In this document: positions 34,640 through 44,007 of the stretch, piece by piece
Numbering within the stretch: the stretch's first letter is position 1
Layout of the letters: each line of letters begins with the position of its first letter
Origin: Amblyomma americanum
Lineage: Eukaryota > Arthropoda > Arachnida > Ixodida > Ixodidae
Length of the DNA: 64,000 bases
NCBI RefSeq assembly: GCF_052857255.1
Contig: NC_135505.1
Location: forward strand, 26,985,999 to 27,049,998
Reading direction: 5' to 3'
The notes under the pieces: model-generated
What the model was told of the DNA's origin: nothing
Seen by the model: only the letters and a program-made list of their open reading frames with translations
Databases searched by the model: none
Translations under genes and position numbers: made by a program

Positions 34640-35153
34640 CTTAATACATGGCACACACCCACACTGGGGGATTGGCCAGGCTGTAATGACATAAAAAAGA
34701 AAATTTCAATAGGAGATTATGACAAAATTCTAACACCATGCGTGAATGCTCTCGTAGCTTCTTTTTCGTTGTCCGCTCCATCGCGCGTTGTAAGCGGCTC
34801 ACAGCACTTCCCCATTCGGCCTTCTTGCTTGAGAAAGCAAAAAGCGTTGGAACGAAGTCTAAATGCTGCGGTGACATTCGAGGCATTCCTGGCCATAAAT
34901 AAAACCTTTCGTGATAGACTGCACATGCATTTAAACGAAGTACCTCGTCCGTACCTGTCACAAAGTGATTCTCGCACAATCTTGACGTGCTTGACGGTGT
35001 CCAAGGGCGGCCACGATCGTCGAGCCGGCGAACTGCTTTTATCCACGCTTTGCGTCGGAGGCGGTCCCGGGAAGCGTTCGGAAAGCGAAAAAATCTGAGT
35101 TTGCTTCCCTTTACATATTGGGCATTGCAGTCGTATGCATCGCCAAATGCGTC
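34640..35153 (-). pseudogene. THAP-domain fragment
   Basis: Minus strand: YDCNAQYVKGSKLRFFRFPN, RDRLRRKAWIKAV, the Pro-Trp pair in RPWTPSSTSRLCENHFVTG, then MSPQHLDFVPTLFAF. This is the THAP zinc-finger pattern (C..C, FRFP, W, P, C-x2-H) with a late Val-Pro-Thr motif. The first zinc Cys is not seen in this frame; GDA precedes YDC. Between FVTG and MPRMS lies a 66-base stretch with gtacgg...ggccag ends (34,954-34,889), a possible mini-intron whose removal keeps frame. THAP domains bind DNA and occur in P-element-like transposons and host regulators. Downstream residues are unrecognised. Confidence 0.65.
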
Positions 35154-35640
35154 GCGCTGAACGCCCAACGGCTGCAGCAACGCACCCCGCGTAAGAAGCC
35201 GGTTTGTTTACACTTCCATGGCTGGTCGCGAGTGGAGCGCGCGACCCTTCCAATGTTTCGCGGCACCGCCGCCAGGGGATGGGCGCATGCTCAGTCGCGT
35301 TGTGAAAAAGGCGGACTGAAGACGAACTTCTGCATTTCGCCTTACCTCCTTTATTGCTACTGCCCTACATTGACACACGCACTTTGCTCAACATGTGGAG
35401 TGGTCATGGCCACCTTCATGCACTACATGGAGAAATGCCACCACCTCATGGCAGTTCCCCTTATACCCGTCCCTTCCGCCTCTTCACGGGGGGCCGGTCT
35501 GGGAGCTGCTCAACGAACTGGCCAAATTTGGTTAGTTGAAAGAGCTCTCCGTGAAGCCCAGGCCCGCTTACTCTTAAGCAAGTTGGAGCCCACCCCTGAG
35601 GAAGTTTTGTTTTTTTAAAGAAATCTGTTCCCCTTTGTTA

Positions 35641-36530
35641 AATTGCAGTGGATGGTACTCATAGTATGCTTCCCTGAGACAGTGTGTACTGCGTCGTGCC
35701 ACACAACTGGGACAGGGCATGGATGTGATTGCTGTTTATTTCATTAAATGAAATTTGAACTATTCAGCATTAAATTATCATTTCGATGGCTAGAGGAGGT
35801 GTGCGGAAGAGCTGACAGATGCTGCTTTTACTTCATCTCCAGCGCGCCAATACTCCCTGGTCCTTGTTTTATGGCACCGTTATTCGGTTAGCGTTTTATA
35901 GCTCACGCTGCATGCAACCGCGTGAGGCAAACGCACAGGGTTTCTAAAATGTGGTGCAGCTGGCAGTGATGTTTTTGTTTTAGAGGAAATTTGCGCTTTC
36001 GTATCGCAAACTGAGCCCCTTCTCTTTTTTCGTTAGGGAGAGCAGTAAACAGTGCTCTGAGCAGTGAGATTTTGAGCGCATTCGTCGACATTATTACATT
36101 TCTGTATTTCACTAGATTGCTGTAACAAGCCTCTAGGAGGCCGCACCTACTTCAAGCAGCACCACAGGTTTTGCACTCGAAACGATTAGCTCATGACATG
36201 TTACTTCGTTTTCACACAGCTTACGGAAAATGAATGCAGTGGTGTACAGCCATTCTCCAGCAAGTTTTCGGCGTTCATATTCAGAGAGAGATATAGATAA
36301 AGGAAAGGCAGTGAGGGTAACTAACTAGCGCACCGTTGATTACTCCACACGTGGGAACGGAAGGAGGATAAAACGGCGGAGAAAAAGATAAATGTAGTTC
36401 TGATCGGTTTCTTGTGGACCTCAGGTCTACAGAAACAGTAGGCTGACCACAAAATTTGCCTTGACTGCTTTCCTAGCATGCGTAAGTTGAGGTCAATGTC
36501 CAGAAATCTTGAGTCCATGCCCCAGAACAA
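35641..36530. other. Unit spacer between LINE and D, copy 3
   Basis: Non-coding; aligns with 17,719-18,178 plus 20,694-21,120 and gives the uninterrupted form of that site: tttcactagattgctgtaacaagcctctagg at about 36,108. Confidence 0.55.
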
Positions 36531-36720
36531 GCAAGGGGCACACGCATGTTCCGACGCCTTTGAGCTTCCCTTCGGCGTTGCGCGGTGTGGCACCTGTACT
36601 CGCTGGTGTCCTGCAAGGCCCTGAAGCAGTTCTTGGGGTGCACCATGCTGCACATTGAGGATGTTCCGCGTGGCCCGTTCGACTGCGCTGTTAACGCTGG
36701 ATTTTACCCACCCTGTCATG
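36531..36720 (+). pseudogene. D segment, copy 3 (internally deleted)
   Basis: Reads AVWHLYSLVSCKALKQFLG, then joins directly to MLHIEDVPRGPFDCAVNAG. About 90 bases present in copies 2 and 5 are missing. Same unrecognised protein. Confidence 0.45.
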
Positions 36721-38118
36721 TCAACGGAGCTCTTTGGCGGCCACATTTATTTTCCACATCCACCTATTTCCCTGGCTCAGCGCTGAACACAACGCACCCG
36801 ATAAAGATGTTCTACAGTGGTAGTTGTGCAAATGTCTGTTCGAGAGAAAATGTAAGGCATTATAAGTCGTGTGGAAGGTCACGTTATTATGAGAAGCTAT
36901 ATCCTGCGATTTTCCGGAGCCGCTCTCAAAAGTAGTGAATGACATTTGCGAAAAGAAAAAGGGATCGACAAATGAACGGTGTACGTTAACCAGACCACCG
37001 GCGCTTTTTGAGACGTGGATTTCGAGTTCCTTTTTCCGGATAGTCTGAAGGAACAGATAAGAATTGTCATGTTTCTTGTGCTCTTTTTGCTTGTTATTCT
37101 CTGGCCACTTCCAAAGCTGGCGCGTCCCGCCGAATTAAAATGAGCGCTTGGCTTTGTACTATACCTAGGTGTTCGTTGTGAATCTGGCTTCTCCGGACGC
37201 CTACGAGCCTTGTGGGCTCAACGCTGCAGAGATTACACGCCATAACGCTGATTCAAAACTTTTACCATCGGCAGGAAGGAATGAAGCACATGCAGGCACG
37301 GGTGTCTAAAAACTTCCTTATTCGTCCATATTTCTGTGTTTATGTGCACGTATAAATATTTATATATACGCATGAGTAACAATATTTTTGCTAACTTTCG
37401 CACCCAGCAAACTTTCCTTAACCAAAATTACACAAGTAGGCCGCCGAAAACCAAGTATATAGCATTTTGGAGACTATATCGTATCTAAAGCGTCAACGTG
37501 TGCAACATCTCCAAAAATTTCGGCCTCTGCAGTTAATACGTCTACCTGTTAAACTTTGTTTGCAAGGTGATACACAGCGCGAATAATTTTCGCCACAGAG
37601 GCCCGCCATGGATTACTCGCTCAGAAACCGTAGAACGGCAAGCGTGCAAACTTGCGTCATGCTAACATCTTGCAGTATTTATGCATACAGATAAAACGGC
37701 TCGTCCGTGCTAACGCGCGTGGCCAGAAAAGCCAGCCAGGCAACAACAGCCGCAGACAATGCGTAATAGAAATGCAGCTCGTCGGATAGCGCTACAGGGA
37801 CGGGATTCGTGGCCTCTCCGTATTTCATCGTGTCTATAGCCGCTGCTTACCTACAGGTTGCGTATTGCTCGCAACAGAGCTGGGCTTTGAAATGCTGTCC
37901 ACACATGCCCGGCATAACTCCTGTACCATAGATGGAAACAGCAAGCCTTCACTTCGCTGTAAGTTTTTATTTATCTATGTCAGTCATGAGGGCCATGCAA
38001 CTAACGCAATTCTTATCTGCATTTTTTGTGAGTGCGCGTAGACCTGCGTCATCGGTGCTAGTCGTTCCAGAGGAAGCGTGGTGAAGGCGAGCATGTATGG
38101 CGTCTGCGATCCTTGAAG
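36721..38118. other. Unit spacer E, copy 3
   Basis: Non-coding; conserved acgcctacgagccttgtggg/cgccataacgctgattc stretch near 37,200-37,260. It also supplies the uninterrupted version of the site that carries the Penelope-like element at 53,479. Confidence 0.5.
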
Positions 38119-38554
38119 CTATGAATTCCCATCCCAGGGTTCGACCTGAGAAGAGGGTGCCGGCACATGCACTGCCCACTCTCGTTCGTGTGGGCTTAGC
38201 CACGCATTGGAAATCACTTGTACAGTGGCATGAGAGCTGCCCTGGAGTCTTTCCTCGCGGTGCGCCAAGTAGTGTGTCTCAAGGCCGTTTACGTGTGAAA
38301 ACTTCTGGAAGCAATGGGGACACAGAAGCGGCGGACAGGTGGTGCCAGCATTTCGCAGGTGTTTGCGGGGATGCGTCAACCTGGAAGCATCGGCGAAGCA
38401 CCGTCCGCAGTGAGAGCTATTGTACGGCTTATCCTCCTTGTGGGGAAGCAGGTGTCGGGAGAGATTTTATGACTGTGAGAAGCTCCTTTGGCAGACCTTG
38501 CACACGAAAGGGCACTCTCCCGTGTGAACCCGCTCGTGTTCGGTGACATCGCAT
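38119..38554 (-). pseudogene. C2H2 zinc-finger gene exon 2, copy 3 (one nonsense codon)
   Basis: Best-kept exon 2. A pyrimidine-rich acceptor (cttgtcttttctcatccag) precedes it. After one base that completes the split codon it reads CDVTEHERVHTGECPFVCKV, where H-x3-H and HTGE close finger 2. CQRSFSQS follows, then a TAA, then NLSRHLLPH. The next finger is degenerate (SHCGRCFADASRLTHPRK). The last is CPHCFQKFSHVNGLETHYLA followed by H. An open tail runs to the stop at 38,119. Apart from the TAA the frame is open for 145 codons. Its exon 1 has lost the start codon and the finger-1 Cys residues, so the gene is probably dead. Confidence 0.75.
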
Positions 38555-38788
38555 CTGGATGAGAAAAGACAAGAACAAGAGCAGTAGGCGTCGCGCTTAG
38601 CGTGACAGCCTTAATGCAGGCTCAGAGGAGGAAGAGTGAAATAACGATTGCGTCATAAAAACAAAAAACACAAGCGGCCATTCTGCAATCTATGGCAGCT
38701 GTTGTAAAGAGCCAGGATATAGAAGAACATATTTGGTGCATTAGAGCCAAGACAAGAAGGACAAGATTAGGCATACACATTGTGCTCT

Positions 38789-39061
38789 TCATACGTGCGT
38801 TGGTTGTTGGATACCTCCAAATTGGGCTGCAAGCATGAGTTCTTTTCTTGACTGAGGACTTCTTTGCGACAGGAAACGAAACTGTTTCAGCTCTTGTCCT
38901 AGAATTCGCCAATTCCCCTCTATGCGCAAAGACGCTGGTGGTCCCCATGTGTGTCGCAGCTTTACCTTAGGCGGCTGCTTCATCAGGTCCGCCTCTTGAT
39001 GCAGCGATTTCACGTTCATCGCAGGCATTGCCACTTCATACTGCTCGATGAGTTTCCGCAA
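38789..39061 (-). other. Intron-located conserved open segment, copy 3 (best copy)
   Basis: 90 open codons: LIEQYEVAMPAMNVKSLHQE, then KVKLRHTWGPPASLRIEGNW and RILGQELKQFRFLSQRS. It is present between the two zinc-finger exons in all five copies and open also at 56,384-56,581 (VHLRLRLGPPTLLSMERNRG). The exon 1/exon 2 join is complete without it, so it would be an alternative exon, a second gene or a conserved old repeat. Family unknown. Confidence 0.4.
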
Positions 39062-39334
39062 CGAACTGTGCCATTTACATCACGCCGGCGCGAGAGAAAC
39101 ACCCCCCCCCCTCGGTGGTCGTATGTCTCTGGCATATAAACAACACGGCAATCTATTCTCCTGAAGGACAACGGGAGACATGACAGCTTTGCCGTGGAAG
39201 GCGGCGACATGCATCTTGTCCTAACTGCGGATTTGAATAACCAGAATACAAAGTGAGCACTCTCTCCAGAAACTGAATGGTTCAAAAATTCGCCTTTTTG
39301 GGGGTGTATTTATATGAATCTGTTTAACAAGCAT

Positions 39335-39690
39335 CATCATCATCAGCCTGACTTCGCCAACTGCCGGCCAAAGGATTAACTGGTGTGTCTGCAATTAACT
39401 TTGCCTTTTGTTAGATGCGGCCATCATATCCCCGCAAACTTCCTAACATCAACGTCAAACCAACTTTCTGCCGCCTCCTGCTAGGCTTGCCTTCTGTTTG
39501 AATCCAGCGGTTAATGTATAGGACGAGCGGCTATCTAGCCCTCTGAATACATGCCCTGTCCAAACCCACTCGTTCCTCTTGATTTCGACTAGGATGTCAT
39601 CAACCTGCATTTGTTCCCTCACCCACTCCTCCCGCTTCTGGGCTCTTAATGTTACCCCTCTCATTTTTTTTTTCATGGCTGGCTACCAAT
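39335..39690 (-). mobile_element. RTE-clade LINE 3' fragment
   Basis: Minus-strand frame with REQMQVDDILVEIKRNEWVW and TGHVFRGLDSR, ending at catcatcatcatcag (gat repeat tail). Same intron site as the fragment at 11,845-12,185 and absent from zinc-finger copies 2, 4 and 5. Confidence 0.7.
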
Positions 39691-39788
39691 CATTGCGTCA
39701 TGCTCGCTTCGGTGTAACGATAGCACTGCTGGCGACCGATACGAAAAGTAATTGCGTACCCTCTACCGTGGTGAAACTTCGTGCTTAC

Positions 39789-40007
39789 CTGTAATCACTG
39801 CAGTACTTGCAATAGGAGCGCTGGTACTTTCGCCTCCGGGGATGCTGGCTCCGTCGACGAACTTCCAATAGATCTTGCGTAGGTGACTGGTAGGTGCCTT
39901 TGTCGAAGGAGAAGACCGTGGGTGAAGCGGGTAGTCTGTTTCCATCTGCAGTATCGAGCACCGAAACAACATCTTCGTGAGTAAGAACAGGTAAGGGCTG
40001 CGCTATA
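39789..40007 (-). pseudogene. C2H2 zinc-finger gene exon 1, copy 3
   Basis: Aligns with 25,095-25,312. The start codon is ATA instead of ATG. The frame is open: AQPLPVLTHEDVVSVLDTAD, then a finger-1 region with both Cys lost (SFDKGTYQSPTQDLLEV). It ends YCKYCSDYR, which keeps the C-x2-C of finger 2. Donor cag|gtaagc intact at 39,788-39,783. Confidence 0.7.
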
Positions 40008-40089
40008 ACAGCCTGCACTCCTAACCTTCAATGCTCAAAGGCACAGGATGTATGCGAAAATGCACGCATTTGTGCCCGGCTCGTCCTGT

Positions 40090-40096
40090 TTTTATA
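40090..40096 (-). promoter_or_regulatory. TATA box of zinc-finger copy 3
   Basis: gctataaaaacaggacgagc on the minus strand, at the conserved place relative to exon 1. Confidence 0.55.
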
Positions 40097-40099
40097 GCT

Positions 40100-41599
40100 T
40101 CTGCTGTTCCTCTTATCGGGAACTACCACTACCGGACCCATGTGCACGAAAAGGAATAGTGCATATGCGAGGTGCCTTGCCATATCTGTAGTGTTCTGTT
40201 TGGCACTGTTGGGTTTGTCACTGAGATCAAAAATTCTTTCCCTGTATCAACTGCTTGTGTTGTTAATACACTATCACTGCTCGGCTGATAGGTACAGTTT
40301 GAGAAAATCAAAGAAAAGCTACTAGCACAATGCCTGATCTTTTACCTTCGCTTATCAACTTTATAATGACTATGTGAATTTATTTTAGAGAACAAGACGG
40401 CTGGCTGTTTTGTTGTGCCAGGATATCAAGATTCTGGCCTCAAATTTCTCAGGAATACTTGCCCTCAGCTTTCCAGCAAGCAGGCAACGTTGCAAGCTGG
40501 CAGCAGGGAAATTTTTAAGCTGATCGATTATTTGGAAGAGAAGCTTTGGGACCTTAAGGATGGAACTTCATCATTTTATTTCGATATACTGTCAATCCCG
40601 GCCGGGTTTTTTACAGGGGTGGGTGCATTTAAAAAAAAGTTCTAAATCAAGCCGTTATAGAACGTTAAGCAATTATACAATGAAAGGAATGAGTCTAAAT
40701 TATGCAAACACAAGAACAAACAAATTCGAGGTCATCAGTTATACAATGCGAGGTATACATCACCAACATCTTAACAAATTTAAGTCAGTTTTAAGGCAAT
40801 ATACTCACCTTAGCAAGCTCCAAAAATTTGGGGACTATTGCCTGCAATACAACTGATGTGTCAAGTGCATTCTATTCTTGAGTGCTCGAGGGAAAATCGA
40901 AAAGTAAAAGGTGTCATTTTAGCACACAAATTCAAGTGTGAGGTGTTTGTGATGGGTGATTCCCAAGTGGTTTATATTGACAAACTTTCGGAGCTAATCG
41001 TAATGAATTGGGCTGGACTAAGTACAGGAATCGATCAGATAGCCAATGGGTGAAGCCCTGCGCGATGAAAAAGCTCAGTACATAAATTGGTGAGCCTGTA
41101 CCTGTCATGGACCATTCGCGCGGCTTTTCCCAGCATACATTCGAGCGCGGCTACGCTGGTACTTGTAGTAGAGAACCGTGCAATGTTACCATATTCTCAT
41201 ATCGGACGTATAAGCGAAACGTATGCCAGAAGCTTTATTCCGGGAGGCGAGTCATTCAAGGCACGTTTGAGGAAAAAGAGCTTGTTCATTGCCTTTTTGT
41301 AGAATATTGAACGTGCTTTGCCTAGTTCAGGTCGATTAAAGATAAGGATACCCAGAGAACGGTATTCCGTAACAGTTCATAGCAGATGATCATCACAACC
41401 AATAGTGAATTTAAGCGGATTTTTTTATCTTTTGACGGGCATAGAAAGTGTCATTTCTTTGTAAATGATCATGCTCCAGTCGTGACGCAACTCAAAGATT
41501 TAGTCAAAGCGCTATTTAGTTTTATCTATTCAGAGAGATGTTTAACTCTCTGATAAAGGAAGCAATCGTCTCCTAATAGTGTAATTTATACTTCGTTTC
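40100..41599. other. Unit spacer H, copy 3 (a type)
   Basis: Non-coding. Matches 12,580-14,170 of unit 1, including the SINE-free actagcacaatg site at 40,321. The match stops near 41,420, before the LINE at 41,600, so the I-L spacer is missing from this unit. Confidence 0.5.
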
Positions 41600-43418
41600 T
41601 ATTTATTTATTTATTTATTTAAAATACCTTACAGGCCCCATGGGGGCATTGTGTAAGGGGGGTTACAGAGTAAGCAGCCTTCTACAGTGGTATACAAAAG
41701 ATCCACCTCAATACAGGGCTCATCAACGTTACTACCAAGATAAAAACATGAAACAGGAACAACTGTAGTAATGAAAGGCCACAAAGGTACACTTAAGGAA
41801 ATAACATGAGTAAAACTTAACGTAAGGCATTAATACTAGAAAGTAAAATACACAAAGAATGAACACATCAGGGAGTACAATTCTTGAAGTGATATTCAGA
41901 GAAAAAGACGCAAAAAAGCAATAATATATACAGGTCATACAAGTGAACACAAAACGCAGCATAAAATAGCAATTCACAGGAGCGAGATAGCAATGCATCA
42001 TATCACAAGAAGTTCGAAGCAGATTGCCAAGTGTAAGAAACAAGATAAAGTTATTTGTAAGTGCTATTATGAACAATGCTCGTGTAGGAGATGACGAAAT
42101 TTTTCTTGATCTGACTCGGAAGCAATGTGATCAGGCAGATTATTCCACAAGCGAATGGCGGTAGGGAGTGCGGAAAAGTTAAAAGCATGTGTCGTACCGT
42201 ACATGCGCGCAAAACTTTAGTTATTTAAACAACGAGACGTGTTCGAGGCGGTCTGGATATGTAGTGTGGATTGTGTGGCATTATAAACATATTTGTGAAA
42301 CAAGGATAACAAAGCGATATTACGGCGAAGAACTAAAGGCTGTATGGAATGATCGAGTTTCATTTGCGTTACGCTGGAGTGATGGCTATAATTACATGAA
42401 ATGAAACGGGCAGCTCGGTTCTGGACTGATTCAAGCATGCCGATTAAGTATGTAGGATGTGGGTACCAAATGGAAGATGCATACTCGAGCTGAGGACGAA
42501 CAAATGTCTGATAGGCCAAATTGCGGATGTGGGAAGGTGATTTACTCAGATTACGACGTAAGTAACCTAATGTCCTTGAAGCTTTTGCGCAAACGGCTGT
42601 AATATGGTCTGTCCAGGAGAGGTTATCGGTTAGGTGAACACCCAAATATTTATACGATACTGTATGTAACAATTCGTTATTATTGACGTTGTATACAAAA
42701 TGTGAGTTGTCACGCTTACGACCAAAAGAAATTACCTGACATTTTGACACATTTAAAGCCATTATACAGGTGTTACACCAACTATGAATTAGGCTAAGGT
42801 CATTTTGAAGGGCCAGGTGGTCGTCAGTACTGTTAATTGATCTGTAAATAATGCAGTCGTCAGCGAAAATACGTAAGCAAGAAGAAACATTAAGTGGCAA
42901 ATCATTTATGTAAATTAGGAAGAGTAAAGGGCCCAAAACACTGCCCTGAAGCACACCAGAAGTAACGTAAGTAGGAGACGAAGCAATATTATTAACTACT
43001 GTGAACTGTTGACGATTCGAAAAAAAATTACGAAGCCATGTTAGAGTGAAGGAGTCAATTCGAAGTCCAGTTAATTTAGCAATAAGGCGACAATGAGCTA
43101 CACGATCAAATGCTTTGGAAAAGTCAAGGAAAATGCAATCGGTCTGCTGGTTATTGTTCATGTTAAGGTGCAGATCAGTCGTGAATTCGAGTAACTGTGT
43201 CTCACATGATAATCCTTTCCTGAAACCATGTTGATCGCGAAAAAAGAAATTATTGGACTCTAGGTGATTATACATATGAGTAGCAATTATATGTTCGAGC
43301 ATCTTGCAGCAAATGCAGGTCAATGAAATTGGACGGTAATTTTCCGGGGAGTGTTTATCCCCAGTTTTAAATATGGGTATGATTTTGGCAATTTTCCAGT
43401 CATTGGGCAGCTTCTCCG
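41600..43418 (-). mobile_element. CR1/Jockey-group LINE, 5'-truncated
   Basis: Minus-strand LINE ending in an atttatttattt microsatellite tail at 41,601-41,622. It is 5'-truncated at about 43,418, where it abuts the RNase H half of LINE copy 4 (cttctccgatcaggacc). The proximal LINE half and the I-L spacer expected here are missing, so a deletion accompanied or followed insertion. It is single-copy in the window and younger than the duplications. Confidence 0.8.
42067..43418 (-). pseudogene. CR1/Jockey-type reverse transcriptase with one nonsense codon
   Basis: Open from the truncation: LPNDWKIAKIIPIFKTGDKH, ENYRPISLT, HGFRKGLSCETQL, CIFLDFSKAFDRVAH (first catalytic Asp), SGVLQGSVLGPLLFLIYIND, CLRIFADDCIIYR (F-A-D-D site), KYLGVHLTDNLSWTDHI and the C-terminal VQNRAARFI region. 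TAA at 42,219-42,217 interrupts it, but the same frame continues 49 more codons (ALPTAIRLWNNLPDHIASES, then FRHLLHEHCS) to a stop at 42,067. Only this stop separates it from a full C-terminus. The AP endonuclease is missing. Confidence 0.9.
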
Positions 43419-44007
43419 ATCAGGACCCACGCTTACGCAAGAGAAGACCGTCACCTGGGTTACTGGTCATGCCTCGATCCCCGGTATTGAGCCCGTTCAT
43501 GCGCTGTGTCGCCAACTATCACACCGGGCTCGTAACCGCGGACAACCAAACCCTCCCAGGAAACTTCTCGGGCTCTCCTCACACACTAACGAAAAACTAC
43601 TCCTTACAATAACCGCTCCTTCACCCTTCCACTGCCTCACCATACATTAAAATCGAAATAAATTGCAGTCTGGCGGCAACTGAAGGCAAACTTCAGCATT
43701 TCCCCTTACCTCCTTCATTGCTACAACCCTAGATTGACACTCCCACTTTGCTCAACATGTGGGAAGGACAAGGCCACCCTCATGCAATACATGTAGGAAT
43801 GCCACCAACCCATGGCAGTTCCCTCCATACCCATCCCCTCCACCTCTTAATGGCAGGCCACTCGGCGAGATGCTCAACGAACTGGCCAGGCATGGCTACT
43901 GGACAGAGCTCTCCGTGAAGCCCAGTGCCTTTTTACTTTTTTCCCCAAGGGTGGGCTCCTACTTGTCCATTTTGTTCCTTTCTTAAAGTTGTTCCTCCTC
44001 GTTCACT
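43419..44007 (+). mobile_element. I/R1-type LINE 3' part, copy 4
   Basis: Begins in mid RNase H: TLTQEKTVTWVTGHASIPGI with the His of the distal motif, then degraded knuckle and tail to cttaaagttgttcctcctcg. Too short to include the SINE site. Confidence 0.7.

Larger units (their letters stand above)
33929..35314. mobile_element. 1.4-kb element with 12-bp inverted termini, carrying SWIM-like and THAP fragments
   Basis: Left end ccgcctttttca and right end tgaaaaaggcgg are exact inverted repeats. The flanking LINE reads caac before and actgaag after, against caactgaag in the copy at 43,685, so ac is doubled. The interior holds two unrelated coding fragments that point at each other: a plus-strand segment at 34,000-34,420 and a minus-strand THAP segment at 34,640-35,153. 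No transposase catalytic domain is visible, so it may be non-autonomous. Confidence 0.65.
32320..35640 (+). mobile_element. I/R1-type LINE, 5'-truncated, copy 3, split by a second element
   Basis: Same truncated LINE as copies 1, 2 and 5. The RT end has LTYRLAYHLLTKT near 32,620. RNase H residues after 33,480 include the PTEAEGAAIALV-like segment. A SINE lies at 33,191-33,428. The element at 33,929-35,314 interrupts it between caac and tgaag. The distal part 35,315-35,640 gives the best-kept LINE C-terminus of the array: TFMHYMEKCHHLMAVPLIPV, then QRTGQIWLVERALREAQARL and a stop at 35,618. Confidence 0.7.

Noticed and set aside
34717..35253. 178-residue minus-strand frame
   Set aside because: Shadow of the THAP frame; no family pattern, while the overlapping frame has a full THAP signature.
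41601..41622. ATTT microsatellite as an independent repeat
   Set aside because: It is the 3' tail of the CR1/Jockey LINE.
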